A DNA stretch of 64,000 nucleotides from Melioribacteraceae bacterium 4301-Me (GCA_041538185.1 JBGORM010000004.1:186001-250000); one strand, 5' to 3'. Positions 36,912 to 46,353 are shown, counted from the stretch's first letter. Numbers and translations: made by a program. Notes: generated by a model from the letters alone, not told the origin.

Positions 36912-38651
36912 GTGGGACAAAAAACAACGAAAAACTTTTCTGAGAACTTTGACAGGAAGTTCCTAGAATCTTCAAATGACTTTATGTGGTTAGGTGATGG
37001 AAGCTTTGGTGGTAAGGCTTCGGGGTTGGGCTTTATTAAAAAAATATTGCATGAAAATGAAATGCTGATTAAATCACCGCAAGTTCAAATTTCTATTCCC
37101 AAAATGGTTGTCCTGCGCTCAAGTATTTTTGATAATTTTATGCAACGCAATAATCTTTACGATATTGCTTTTTCAGATGCATCGGACATAAACATAATTA
37201 ACAGTTTTCAGCAAGCTGAACTGCCGGTAGAAATTTTAGGTGATTTATGGTCCCTAATCTCATCAGTGACAATTCCATTAGCTGTCAGGTCGTCAAGTAT
37301 ATTAGAAGATGCATTATATGAACCATTTGCCGGTGTATATGCGACAAAAATGGTTTCTAATGTTCAGCCTTCAGCAGAAGTTCGATTCCAAAAATTGATA
37401 GAGGCAATAAAATTTGTTTATGCGAGCTTGTACTTTCATGAAAGTAAGGACTACTTTAATTCTACCAAAAATAAAATTGAAGAAGAAAAAATGGCAATTA
37501 TTATTCAAGAAGTGGTAGGAGAAAAGTATAACAAAAGATTTTATCCTAATATATCGGGCGTTGTTAAGTCATATAATTATTACGCATTTGGTAAGCTTAA
37601 ACCTGAAGATGGGATAGTCAATTTAGCATTAGGACTAGGCAAAACTATCGTTGATGGGGGCATTGTTTGGAGCTATTCGCCTGCTCATCCAAAATCTGCA
37701 ATGCCTTTTGCCAACCCCGAAGATATGCTAAAGAATACTCAACTTAAGTTTTGGTCTGTTAATATGTCACCATTTATAAATTATGACCCTACTAAAGAAA
37801 CAGAATTTTTAATTGAATGCGATTTAAAAGATGCAGATTATGATGGAACATTGAACCACATTGCTTCGACGTATGACGTAAATTCTGGCAGAATTGTTAT
37901 TGGCACTTCAACAGAAGGCCCACGTATAATCAATTTTGCGCCTTTACTTACGTTTAATGAATATAACTTTAACGAATTAATGAAAACTGTCTTAAAAATT
38001 TGCGAAGATGCTGCTGATTGCCCTGTTGAAATTGAATTTGCAATTAATTTTTATAAGGATAAAATTTACTTTGGCTTTCTTCAATTGAGAGAAATGTCGA
38101 TTCCTACTGAAGTTGTAGAAATTGATGAAAAAGAATTAAATGACGAAAATGTTTTGCTTGCATGCGATAAAGCATTAGGAAATGGTGTAGTCGATGACAT
38201 AAAAGATGTTGTTTATGTTGTCCCTAAAAATTTTGATAAGAGTAAAACAAAACAAATTGCGATTGAAATAGAACAAATTAATAGAGAATTAGTCCGAGAA
38301 AAAATACCATATCTGTTAATTGGTTTTGGGCGATGGGGTAGTTCTGACCCTTGGCTAGGAATTCCAGTACAATGGGCACAAATTTCCGGAGCAAAGGTCA
38401 TTGTAGAATCAACTTTATTTGAAATGAATGTGGACTTAAGTCAAGGTTCGCATTTCTTTCATAATATGACTAGCTTTAATGTAAAATATTTTTCAGTTAA
38501 TTTTGAGGGTAAATATAAAATTGATTGGGAATGGCTTTATCGTCAAAATGTTGTACAAAAAACTGAAAATGTTGTTCATGTGAGATTGAATCAGTCATTA
38601 AAAATAAAAGTAGATGGTAGAAAAGGAATTGGGGTGATTAAAAAATGGTAA
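36912..38651 (+). CDS. PEP/pyruvate-binding (PPDK_N-like) protein without catalytic domains
   Basis: 579 residues from GTG 36912. It shows the PEP synthase/PPDK nucleotide-binding domain: GGKASGLGFIKKIL (residues 33–46), IPKMVVLRSSIFDNF, and VRSSSILEDALYEPFAGVYATK (R126 is the conserved Arg). The ATP-grasp half continues with MAIIIQEVVGEKYNKRFYP and VEIEFAINFYKDKIYFGFLQLRE. The phospho-His swivel domain (TGGxxSH) and the PEP/pyruvate barrel of real PEP synthases are missing. A distinct C-terminal module follows with GFGRWGSSDPWLG (R474) and SQGSHFFHNM. The next gene overlaps by 7 bases and encodes a larger protein with the same core. It may be a sensor or phosphotransfer protein; no function is established. 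Confidence 0.8.
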   Translation: MGQKTTKNFSENFDRKFLESSNDFMWLGDGSFGGKASGLGFIKKILHENEMLIKSPQVQISIPKMVVLRSSIFDNFMQRNNLYDIAFSDASDINIINSFQQAELPVEILGDLWSLISSVTIPLAVRSSSILEDALYEPFAGVYATKMVSNVQPSAEVRFQKLIEAIKFVYASLYFHESKDYFNSTKNKIEEEKMAIIIQEVVGEKYNKRFYPNISGVVKSYNYYAFGKLKPEDGIVNLALGLGKTIVDGGIVWSYSPAHPKSAMPFANPEDMLKNTQLKFWSVNMSPFINYDPTKETEFLIECDLKDADYDGTLNHIASTYDVNSGRIVIGTSTEGPRIINFAPLLTFNEYNFNELMKTVLKICEDAADCPVEIEFAINFYKDKIYFGFLQLREMSIPTEVVEIDEKELNDENVLLACDKALGNGVVDDIKDVVYVVPKNFDKSKTKQIAIEIEQINRELVREKIPYLLIGFGRWGSSDPWLGIPVQWAQISGAKVIVESTLFEMNVDLSQGSHFFHNMTSFNVKYFSVNFEGKYKIDWEWLYRQNVVQKTENVVHVRLNQSLKIKVDGRKGIGVIKKW

Positions 38652-41600
38652 GTGAAAATAAACCGATTGATAATTTAGTGATAGAGCTTCAAGAGAGAGC
38701 AAAAGAATTAAATTGTCTTTATACTATTGAAGATAGTTTAAATAGATCAGATATTTCTCTGCGGCAAGCGTTCCATACTGTGATTAATGCAATTCCACCT
38801 GGTTGGCAGTTCCCACATCTTTGCAGAGCTAAACTTGTTTATGGGGGAATAGTTTATCAAACAAGTGACTTTGAAGAGACCAAATGGTTCATTGAATCTC
38901 CTATTATTGTTCAGGAAAAAACCGTTGGCTACATTAAAGTGTTTTACATCGAAAATGCACCGCCAGCGGATTATGGGCCATTCCTAAAAGAAGAAAAAAA
39001 ACTACTTGACACTATTGCTGAAAGATTGGGTCATTTTATACTTCATCAGAAATTAAAAAATGTTTTTGCTGAGCTCAAGGCTGCAAGAGAAAGTTTTACA
39101 GAAAATACTAAGGGTGAATGGCGCATAATTCTTGATATGATTAGGAAAACTGATCCAAATTTATTTATGAGCCTTTTACGGAAAATTCTTCACTTGCTAT
39201 GCTGGAAAGGTGTTGAAGAAGCTGAAATGCTGATGAAACACGCAAGTATTAAAGGGAAAAAATTTGAGGAGATAAATATAGAAGACGAAAATAAACCAAG
39301 TAAAGTGCCTAAAATTACTAATTATGATGAGTATGTAGACTCAATTTTAAGATTGGCCGACGAAAATTTTACCGATGAAATTATTTTAGCACGAATCCAA
39401 AAATGGATACAAGAAGATAAATCTAGTTTGTTAGTTAAAGTTGTTGAAAACCAAGATACCTCTTTAACAGATATTGCCGATGCAATTAGAAAATATTACC
39501 ATTTAGCACCTGAGAAATTTGAACTTCCCCCTTCTACAATTAAAGGATTAAGAGTATCTTTATTAAGAAGATTCTTTACTGACCAGCTCGAGTTTATACG
39601 CGTTGCAAAAGATTATGTGAAATTAACAGACTTTTATCGTTTAATAGATAAAATGATTTTCCCTCAAGCTAGTCACGGTAAACTTGGCGGGAAAAGTGCC
39701 GGCTTGTTTCTTGCTTACCATTTATTACAAAAAGAAAGCGATAATAATCCTATCTTTAAAGAAATTAAAGTTCCTAATACCTGGTATTTAACATCCGATT
39801 GTGTTTTGTATTTTCTGCAATACAACAACTTAGAAGAAGTATATGAACAAAAGTATAAAGAAATTGAAGAAGTAAGAATCGAATACCCTCATTTGGTTCA
39901 ATTGTTTAAGAATTCTGAATTCCCGGCAGATATTGTTAAAGGCTTGTCAGTAGCGCTTGATGATTTAGGTGATAAACCACTGATTGTTAGAAGTTCTAGT
40001 TTATTGGAAGACCAGCTTGGTGCTACATTCTCCGGCAAGTATAAAAGCTTGTTCCTTGCAAATCAAGGTACGAAACAGCAGAGATTAATAGCTTTAATGG
40101 ATGCAATTGCAGAAGTATATGCCTCCACATTTAGTCCAGACCCAATTGAATACAGGGCAGAAAAAGGTTTGCTGGATTTCCATGAAGAAATGGGAATTAT
40201 GATACAAGAAGTTGTAGGCACAAAAGTTGGTCATTACTTTCTACCTGCCTTCGCTGGTGTGGCTTTTAGTAATAATGAATTTAGATGGTCACCAAGAATA
40301 AGAAGAGAAGATGGTTTAATAAGAATTGTACCTGGCTTAGGTACTAGAGCAGTCGATAGACTAAGCGACGATTACCCAATCTTAGCAGCACCAGCAGTGC
40401 CGTCATTAAGAGTTAATGTTACTCCAGATGAAATGGTGAGATATTCCCCCAAAAAAATTGATGTCATTAATTTGAAAACTAATGAGTTTGAATCAATTAG
40501 TTTGACTGACCTGTTAAAACAGTACGGAAACGAGTTCCCCATGCTGCAAAAAATATTTTCTGTTTACGATGGTAATATGGTGCGACCAGCAACTCAGTTT
40601 GATTTAAATGATGACAAATATGATTTTATTGCTACTTTTGACGAATTATTTTCGAGGACTGATTTTCTTAAAAAAGTTGATGTAATCCTTAAAACACTAC
40701 AAGCAAAAATTGGAGCTCCGGTAGATATTGAATTTGCTCATAATGGTAAAGATTTTTATTTGTTGCAGTGTAGACCTCAAAGTTTTTCCAGCGAAATAAG
40801 TGCAGACTATATCCCTAAAGATGTCCCTTCAGAACGAATAATTTTTACGGCAAGAAAGTATGTATCAAATGGTAAAGTGCCTGAAATAACCCACATTGTT
40901 TACGTTGACCCAATTCAATACTCTCAATTGGGCGATAGGAATAAAATGCTGCAAGTAGGAAGAGCAGTGGGCAAATTAAATAAACTACTCCCTAAAAGAA
41001 GATTTGTGTTAATGGGACCAGGCAGGTGGGGTAGCAGAGGAGATATAAAACTTGGCGTTAGTGTTACTTACTCTGAAATAAATAATACTGCTATGCTAAT
41101 TGAGATTGCAAGAAAAAAAGGTAACTATTTACCTGATCTTTCGTTTGGGACACATTTTTTCCAAGATTTAGTAGAATCACGCATAAGATATTTGCCACTT
41201 TATCCAGATGACCCGGGGATAATTTTTAACGAGGAATTTTTAACAAATTCTAAAAACATTCTGCGGGAAATATTGCCAGAATATTCTTATTTGGAAGAGA
41301 CAATAAAAGTGCTGGATATTAGTGCTTTAACAGATGGATTAATTTTAAAAATTTTATTAAATGCCGAACTGGGTGAAGCAATAGGATATTTAACTTCTCC
41401 TTCGGCAGAAAATGAATTGGAAAGAACTTCAAAAGAAATAGTCCAACATCAAGAAGCAGACCATTGGCGATGGCGTATGAAAATGGCTGAAAAAATTGCA
41501 TCTGAATTGGATGCTGAAAAGTTTGGCGTTAAGGGGATATACGTATTTGGTAGTACGAAAAATGCAGTTGCTGGTCCCGGAAGTGATATAGATTTACTTG

Positions 41601-41836
41601 TTCATATAGAAAATGATAAAATGAGAATTGAAGAACTTAATTTATGGTTTGAAGGATGGAGTTTATGTTTGAGCGAAATGAATTATCAACGTACGGGCTA
41701 CAAATCTCAGGGACTATTGGATGTTCATTATATTACAGATGAAGACATTGCCAATAAAAACAGCTACGCAATGAAAATTGGTGCGGTAACCGATGCTGCA
41801 CGTCCACTTAAAACAAAACAAAAGAAAAATTTATAA
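38645..41836 (+). CDS. GAF-like / PPDK_N-like / nucleotidyltransferase fusion protein
   Basis: 1063 residues. N-terminal 140 residues resemble a GAF-type sensor (ERAKELNCLYTIEDSLN, then GYIKVFYIENAPPADYG, then EEKKLLDTIAERLG), followed by about 200 helical residues. A PPDK_N core then starts at GGKSAGLF (348–355), with VRSSSLLEDQLGATFSGKY (R449) and VDIEFAHNGKDFYLLQCRPQ. Next is the module shared with the previous protein, GPGRWGSRGDIKLG (R794) and SFGTHFFQDL. The last 120 residues carry a Pol-beta-type nucleotidyltransferase motif: GSTKNAVAGPGSDIDLLVHI (GS 969–970, D981, D983), with a likely third acid in LLDVHYIT. No phospho-His or PEP-catalytic domain is seen. The gene overlaps the preceding one by 7 bases. 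Confidence 0.82.
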   Translation: MVSENKPIDNLVIELQERAKELNCLYTIEDSLNRSDISLRQAFHTVINAIPPGWQFPHLCRAKLVYGGIVYQTSDFEETKWFIESPIIVQEKTVGYIKVFYIENAPPADYGPFLKEEKKLLDTIAERLGHFILHQKLKNVFAELKAARESFTENTKGEWRIILDMIRKTDPNLFMSLLRKILHLLCWKGVEEAEMLMKHASIKGKKFEEINIEDENKPSKVPKITNYDEYVDSILRLADENFTDEIILARIQKWIQEDKSSLLVKVVENQDTSLTDIADAIRKYYHLAPEKFELPPSTIKGLRVSLLRRFFTDQLEFIRVAKDYVKLTDFYRLIDKMIFPQASHGKLGGKSAGLFLAYHLLQKESDNNPIFKEIKVPNTWYLTSDCVLYFLQYNNLEEVYEQKYKEIEEVRIEYPHLVQLFKNSEFPADIVKGLSVALDDLGDKPLIVRSSSLLEDQLGATFSGKYKSLFLANQGTKQQRLIALMDAIAEVYASTFSPDPIEYRAEKGLLDFHEEMGIMIQEVVGTKVGHYFLPAFAGVAFSNNEFRWSPRIRREDGLIRIVPGLGTRAVDRLSDDYPILAAPAVPSLRVNVTPDEMVRYSPKKIDVINLKTNEFESISLTDLLKQYGNEFPMLQKIFSVYDGNMVRPATQFDLNDDKYDFIATFDELFSRTDFLKKVDVILKTLQAKIGAPVDIEFAHNGKDFYLLQCRPQSFSSEISADYIPKDVPSERIIFTARKYVSNGKVPEITHIVYVDPIQYSQLGDRNKMLQVGRAVGKLNKLLPKRRFVLMGPGRWGSRGDIKLGVSVTYSEINNTAMLIEIARKKGNYLPDLSFGTHFFQDLVESRIRYLPLYPDDPGIIFNEEFLTNSKNILREILPEYSYLEETIKVLDISALTDGLILKILLNAELGEAIGYLTSPSAENELERTSKEIVQHQEADHWRWRMKMAEKIASELDAEKFGVKGIYVFGSTKNAVAGPGSDIDLLVHIENDKMRIEELNLWFEGWSLCLSEMNYQRTGYKSQGLLDVHYITDEDIANKNSYAMKIGAVTDAARPLKTKQKKNL

Positions 41837-42694
41837 TAAAATCCTTTCTGCTGTACTTAATTTTTCAAGGTCAAATTTGATGAGTGCTAATTCTTTGCCA
41901 TCATGCGCAGCTGAAAAACAGTAAGTTCGGCCAATTTTATCTTTCCAGCTCCCTGTAATTCTTGCCGATTCGTGAACATGCCCATGCATTGTTAGCAAAG
42001 GCTGTTTTTTTATGATAAATTTTTTTATTGCTACACTACCTATATGTACATCAAGCGGGGCATAGTCTACCATTTTACCATCTAATGCAGCACGGTCGAG
42101 ATTTGTTCTGTAAGGAGGAGAGTGCATTAGAAATATAGAACTTTCCAAATTATGATTATCTGTAAGAATTTCTAAATCCTTAGCAATTGTTGAAAGCTTT
42201 TTTTCGCTGTCAGATATTTCAATTGTGCGAAAGCCTTCTTCAGGAGAAATACAGCCAGGGTCAACATACCTTGAAACATCATATTTCTCCCAGTCCTTTA
42301 ATTTGAAAGGTGATGGAACAGTGTAAGAATATCCAAATATTTTATAATTTTTATATTCACTCACCTTAAAATGTATATATTCCCAAACTCCAAGTTCTTC
42401 TGCTTGCATAATTTGTTGTTCTTCTGCTTTTGCATCGTCATTGCCTAGAATTACAAATAATTTTGGATATTTTTCTTTTAGTTCACTTTTTAGTTTTAAT
42501 AAGCGAGTTATCAGGAAATTATTAATAAATTCTTTGGGTAAATTTTTTGATGAAGTAAAGTGAAATTTCCCGGAAGGGAATAAATCGCCGCCTAAAAAAA
42601 CTAACTCAGGATTTTCATTTTTTATTTCGTTAAATAATTTTTCGTAACGTTCTGTATTACCGTGTAAATCAGAGACAAAAAAACAGTTTATCAT
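41831..42694 (-). CDS. Calcineurin-like metallophosphoesterase
   Basis: 287 residues with all five metal-binding blocks: FVSDLHGN (about residues 6–13), FLGGDLFPSG, VILGNDDA, FLMHSPPY and MHGHVHESARITG. Members cleave phosphomonoesters, diesters or protein phosphates; the substrate is not evident. In the third block Asp-Asp follows GN, where many members have His or Asp. It runs against the nucleotidyltransferase-fusion gene and overlaps its last 6 bases, so they are convergent; a functional link to that operon is only suggested by position. Confidence 0.87.
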   Translation of the reverse strand: MINCFFVSDLHGNTERYEKLFNEIKNENPELVFLGGDLFPSGKFHFTSSKNLPKEFINNFLITRLLKLKSELKEKYPKLFVILGNDDAKAEEQQIMQAEELGVWEYIHFKVSEYKNYKIFGYSYTVPSPFKLKDWEKYDVSRYVDPGCISPEEGFRTIEISDSEKKLSTIAKDLEILTDNHNLESSIFLMHSPPYRTNLDRAALDGKMVDYAPLDVHIGSVAIKKFIIKKQPLLTMHGHVHESARITGSWKDKIGRTYCFSAAHDGKELALIKFDLEKLSTAERILL

Positions 42695-42822
42695 TATAAA
42701 GAATAAAATGTATTATTTACTAAAACTAACCTATAAAAAAAAATCGTGTGATAAAAACTACTTTCACTTGACATAGAAAATTTATCCCCTATTTTAGCAC
42801 TCGCATTTAATTATTTATTGAG

Positions 42823-43407
42823 ATGATAGCTATAATAGATTACGGTGATGGGACCTGTAAATTAGTTTCAGATATACTTTCAAAGTATAAAATAGAAAAT
42901 AAGATTACGAATACTGAGTCAGAAATAGCAAAGGCTGATAAAATAATCTTTTCTGGGATTGGTCCGGCTATTTTTGCTGCAAAAAAACTACATCTTCTAA
43001 ATCTTTTTTCAATGTTTAGAATAATAAAAAAACCTTTTTTGGGTATAGGATTGGGGATGCAACTTCTTTGTGAAAAATCCAAAGAAGGAGATGTTGTTGG
43101 ACTTGGAATAATTCCAGTTACTGCCGAAAAGTTTGATGGTAGTAAAGTAAAAGTTCCACAATCGGGCAAAAATAAAGTAAAGCAGATTAAAGAATGTAAG
43201 CTATTTAAGGGAATTAAAGATAATGAGTTATTCGAGTACACAAATTCTTATTATGTCCCCATAAATGAATATACAGTTGCAACGTCAGTATATGATGTAG
43301 AATTTTCCGCTGCAGTTCAAAAAGAGAATTACTATGGGGTGCAATTTCATCCCGAATTAAATGGTGAAGTTGGTCAAAAGCTTCTAATGAATTTCATTAA
43401 TTTATAG
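42823..43407 (+). CDS. HisH-like class I glutamine amidotransferase, catalytic Cys replaced by Gly
   Basis: 194 residues with the HisH layout: IDYGDGTCKLV at the N-terminus, FSGIGPAIFAAKKL, PFLGIGLGMQLLCEKSKEG, and GVQFHPELNGEVGQKLLMNF at the C-terminus with the His-x-Glu of the triad. HisH normally hydrolyses glutamine to feed ammonia to HisF. The nucleophile elbow, normally GICLGMQ, here reads GIGLGMQ: codon GGA at 43048–43050 (Gly76). The usual HSY motif is also NSY. Glutaminase activity is therefore not expected, unless the base call is wrong. No hisF or other his gene is beside it. It may be a structural or binding paralogue. Confidence 0.8.
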   Translation: MIAIIDYGDGTCKLVSDILSKYKIENKITNTESEIAKADKIIFSGIGPAIFAAKKLHLLNLFSMFRIIKKPFLGIGLGMQLLCEKSKEGDVVGLGIIPVTAEKFDGSKVKVPQSGKNKVKQIKECKLFKGIKDNELFEYTNSYYVPINEYTVATSVYDVEFSAAVQKENYYGVQFHPELNGEVGQKLLMNFINL

Positions 43408-43418
43408 CTAAGTGAAAT

Positions 43419-44915
43419 TTACCTAAAATTTATTTCATCCTTGTTTTTTTCAGCATCAAACCAATTATGAATGAAGTCGTAAAAATTTTTTCCACCGTTG
43501 TAATTATATTCATTCGTCTTAGAGGAATAAGTATAATTTTTTGACCAGTTTTTAGCTTTCAAAATAGTTTCTTCAATAGCACTAATGATAAATTCAATTT
43601 CATCATTTGTCATTGTTGGGTGAAGAGAAATTCTTACCCAGCCTGGCTTTTCTGAAAAATCGCCTTGATTAATTTTATCTGTAATTCTTTTCGAACGAGT
43701 TGGGTCAACGTGCAGTAAATAATGTCCATAAGTGCCAGCGCACGAACAACCGCCCCTTACTTGTATTCCAAATTTATCGTTTAGCAATTTTACCATTAGA
43801 TTGTAATGTATGTCTTCCACATAAAAAGATATTACTCCAAGTCGTTCTTCAATTTCTTGAGCAAGTACATGAATTTGGGGCAAGTTCTTAAGCTTGTAAA
43901 ACGCAAGTTGCAATAATTCATTTTCTCGTTGTAAAATTTTTTCGACTGACATTTCTTCTTTCAGTTTAATTGCTAGGGCAGCTTTAATAGCTTGTAAAAA
44001 GCCTGGCGTACCGCCGTCCTCTCTAGATTCAATGTCGTTTAGGTACTTATGTTGCCCCCATGGGTTTGTCCAATCTACCGTGCCTCCTCCTGGGTGGTCT
44101 GGTACCTTTCTTTTATATAATTGCGAATTAAAGATTAGCACACCAGAAGAACCTGGCCCGCCTAAAAATTTGTGAGGAGAAAAAAATATTGCATCTAATG
44201 ATTCCATTGGGTCGTCTGGATGCATATTTATTTGTACGTATGGTGCGGCAGCAGCAAAATCAACAAAACAAACACCCTCATATTCGTGTATCATTTTTGC
44301 CATTTTGTGATAGGGTGTGTGTATTCCAGTTACATTTGAAGCAGCTGTAAATGAACCAATTTTTATTTTTCTGTTTTCATAAAGTTTTAACAGATGTGCA
44401 AAGTGGTCTAAATTTATTAATCCTTGTGAATCGGGCTCTATTATAACTACATCAGCGATTGTCTCTAACCATGAAGTGTGATTCGAATGATGTTCCATAT
44501 GAGTGATGAAAACAACCGGTTTTTCTTCTTTTGGAATGTTTAAGTAGGGGAGAAGTTGTTCTGGCACTCTTAGACCTAAGATTCTTTGAAATTTATTGAC
44601 CGCTGCTGTCATACCGTAGCCGGCAAAAATTAAAATATCACTATCACTTGCATTTACATGCTGCTTTATAATTTTTCGTGCTTGATGATAGGCTTTAGTC
44701 ATTGCAGTTCCTGTAACACTCGATTCTGAATGAGTATTGCCTACAAACGGACCAAAATCATTTAGGATTTTGGTTTCTATCGGCTTATACAAGCGACCGC
44801 TGGCTATCCAATCAGCATAAATAATTTTCTTTAAGCCGAATGGGGTGTAGAACTCCTGGTCTATGCCAATAATATTATTCCTAAATTGATAAAAATATTC
44901 TTCTAATTTTGTCAT
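43419..44915 (-). CDS. Class V aminotransferase, cysteine desulfurase-like
   Basis: 498 residues. The PLP lysine is K249 in FFSPHKFLGGPGSSG. Ligand motifs upstream are ITHMEHHSNHTSW and VDFAAAAPYV. The C-terminal RGGCSCAGTYGHYLL resembles the active-site Cys loop of cysteine desulfurases. The protein is about 90 residues longer than SufS or IscS, with an insertion around residues 160–175 and a C-terminal tail. Sulphur mobilisation is plausible, but no SufBCDE or Isc genes are adjacent, so a specialised desulfurase or selenocysteine-lyase-like role is open. Confidence 0.85.
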   Translation of the reverse strand: MTKLEEYFYQFRNNIIGIDQEFYTPFGLKKIIYADWIASGRLYKPIETKILNDFGPFVGNTHSESSVTGTAMTKAYHQARKIIKQHVNASDSDILIFAGYGMTAAVNKFQRILGLRVPEQLLPYLNIPKEEKPVVFITHMEHHSNHTSWLETIADVVIIEPDSQGLINLDHFAHLLKLYENRKIKIGSFTAASNVTGIHTPYHKMAKMIHEYEGVCFVDFAAAAPYVQINMHPDDPMESLDAIFFSPHKFLGGPGSSGVLIFNSQLYKRKVPDHPGGGTVDWTNPWGQHKYLNDIESREDGGTPGFLQAIKAALAIKLKEEMSVEKILQRENELLQLAFYKLKNLPQIHVLAQEIEERLGVISFYVEDIHYNLMVKLLNDKFGIQVRGGCSCAGTYGHYLLHVDPTRSKRITDKINQGDFSEKPGWVRISLHPTMTNDEIEFIISAIEETILKAKNWSKNYTYSSKTNEYNYNGGKNFYDFIHNWFDAEKNKDEINFR

Positions 44916-45048
44916 TTATTTTAGCTACTTTGTTGAAAATTATTCTGTAATATATAAATTTTTATCCTGTTATTAATGCAGCCTGCACTAATATTACTTT
45001 TTTAGGTAATGGACAAATACTATTTTTATTATAAAAAAGGATTAAAAA

Positions 45049-45369
45049 ATGGCAAGACGAGCTGAAATAACTTTGTACGTAGACTTGGATGATAATCAAT
45101 ATCCTGAAAAAATAGCATGGAAAGCTACAGATTTACCTAATGAGTCACTCCAATCTTGCAATGCTTTTTTATTATCAATTTGGGATTCAAATCAAAGGTC
45201 TACATACAGCATTGATTTATGGACGAAGGAAATGCTAATTGACGATATGAAAGATTTTTTTGCTCAGACTTTCTTGAAATTAGCTGATACTTATTACAAT
45301 TCTACTAGGGATTCACGAGGCGCTGATATGATTAAAATATTTGCAAATAATTTTAACAAGAGCATATAA
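45049..45369 (+). CDS. gldC: Gliding motility protein GldC homologue
   Basis: 106 residues matching GldC along the whole length: AEITLYVDLDDNQYPEKIAW, then SIWDSNQRSTYSIDLWTKEM, then DDMKDFFAQTFLKLADTYYN. GldC is a small cytosolic protein tied to gliding and type IX secretion genes in Bacteroidetes, but it is not essential for either, and its mechanism is unknown. Here it is a lone gene between the desulfurase-like gene and rpoD, followed by a hairpin. The ATG has AAAGGA upstream. Confidence 0.88.
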   Translation: MARRAEITLYVDLDDNQYPEKIAWKATDLPNESLQSCNAFLLSIWDSNQRSTYSIDLWTKEMLIDDMKDFFAQTFLKLADTYYNSTRDSRGADMIKIFANNFNKSI

Positions 45370-45420
45370 AATATATTTGCTTTTGCAAATCGAAGAGATG
45401 AATGTATGTGGGACTTAATT

Positions 45421-45475
45421 AAAAAGGGCTTGCTAAAAGTAAGTTCATCAAGAAAATTACTTTTTTAGCAAGCCC
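45421..45475 (-). terminator. Strong hairpin terminator between gldC and rpoD
   Basis: GGGCTTGCTAAAA (45426–45438) pairs with TTTTAGCAAGCCC (45463–45475), extended by GTAA/TTAC beyond a 2-base bulge. On the minus strand the stem is followed by a T run (45425–45421), which suits rpoD. It also ends the plus-strand gldC transcript, though without an equally good T run. Confidence 0.85.
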
Positions 45476-45483
45476 GTATTCTA

Positions 45484-46353
45484 TTATCCTAAGTAAGTTT
45501 TTAAATTTTTACTTCGATTGGAATGTCGTAATCTGATTAGGGCTTTCTCTTTAATTTGTCTAACGCGTTCACGGGTAAGATTAAGTTTTTCACCAATTTC
45601 TTCAAGAGTCAATGAATGTTCTTTTCCTATTCCGAAATAAAGCCTGATTACCTCAGCTTCCCTTTCAGTTAAAGTAGAAAGTGACCTTTCAATTTCCTTC
45701 TTAAGAGATTCCTTCATTAAATGATTATCTGGAGAAGGTTGGTCCTCATTAGGCATAACATCTAAAAGGCTGTTGCTGTTATCTTCACTGTGTGCAAAAG
45801 GCGCATCAACTGAAACATGTCTTCCGGCAATTTGCATTGCGTAAGTAACGTCATCCACGTTCATATCAAGTTGAGCTGCTATTTCTTCTGGATTAGGTCT
45901 TCGTTCATATTCTTGCTCTAATTGACTTAAAGCTTTACTCATCTTGTTTAGTGCGCCTACTCTATTAAGAGGAAGACGGACCATTCTTGATTGTTCAGCA
46001 ATTGCCTGCATAATTGATTGCCGAATCCACCAAACTGCATAGGAGATAAATTTAAATCCTCTGGTTTCATCAAATCTTTTACCAGCTTTTATTAAGCCAA
46101 GATTTCCTTCATTAATTAAATCACCTAATGGTAAACCTTGATTTTGGTATTGTTTTGCAACACTAACAACAAATCTTAAATTTGCTTTAGTTAATTTTTC
46201 TAAAGCAGCTTGATCACCTTTTTTAATCCTTTTAGCAAGCTCTATCTCTTGCTCTGGAGTTAACAAATCGACCTTACCAATCTCTTGTAGATATTGGTCT
46301 AAAGACTTACTCTCTCGATTTGTAAATTGCTTTGTTATTTTCAATTCTATCAC
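45484..46353 (-). CDS. rpoD: Primary RNA polymerase sigma factor
   Basis: 289 residues, the short form typical of Bacteroidetes-group RpoD, with no region 1.1. Region 1.2 is [19 protein letters not shown]. Region 2 is [19 protein letters not shown], then [21 protein letters not shown] and [20 protein letters not shown]. Region 4 is [16 protein letters not shown], then [20 protein letters not shown]. The N-terminus [15 protein letters not shown] lines up with the MRQLKITK start of Bacteroidetes RpoD, supporting GTG 46353. AAAGGAG directly abuts that GTG, which is an odd spacing; TTG three codons later fits the ribosome site better. Confidence 0.95.
   Translation of the reverse strand: MIELKITKQFTNRESKSLDQYLQEIGKVDLLTPEQEIELAKRIKKGDQAALEKLTKANLRFVVSVAKQYQNQGLPLGDLINEGNLGLIKAGKRFDETRGFKFISYAVWWIRQSIMQAIAEQSRMVRLPLNRVGALNKMSKALSQLEQEYERRPNPEEIAAQLDMNVDDVTYAMQIAGRHVSVDAPFAHSEDNSNSLLDVMPNEDQPSPDNHLMKESLKKEIERSLSTLTEREAEVIRLYFGIGKEHSLTLEEIGEKLNLTRERVRQIKEKALIRLRHSNRSKNLKTYLG

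Noticed and set aside
35599..41836. The two large proteins as ordinary PEP synthases or pyruvate phosphate dikinases
   Set aside because: No TGGxxSH phospho-histidine motif and no PEP-binding barrel could be found in either. Only the N-terminal nucleotide-binding core matches.
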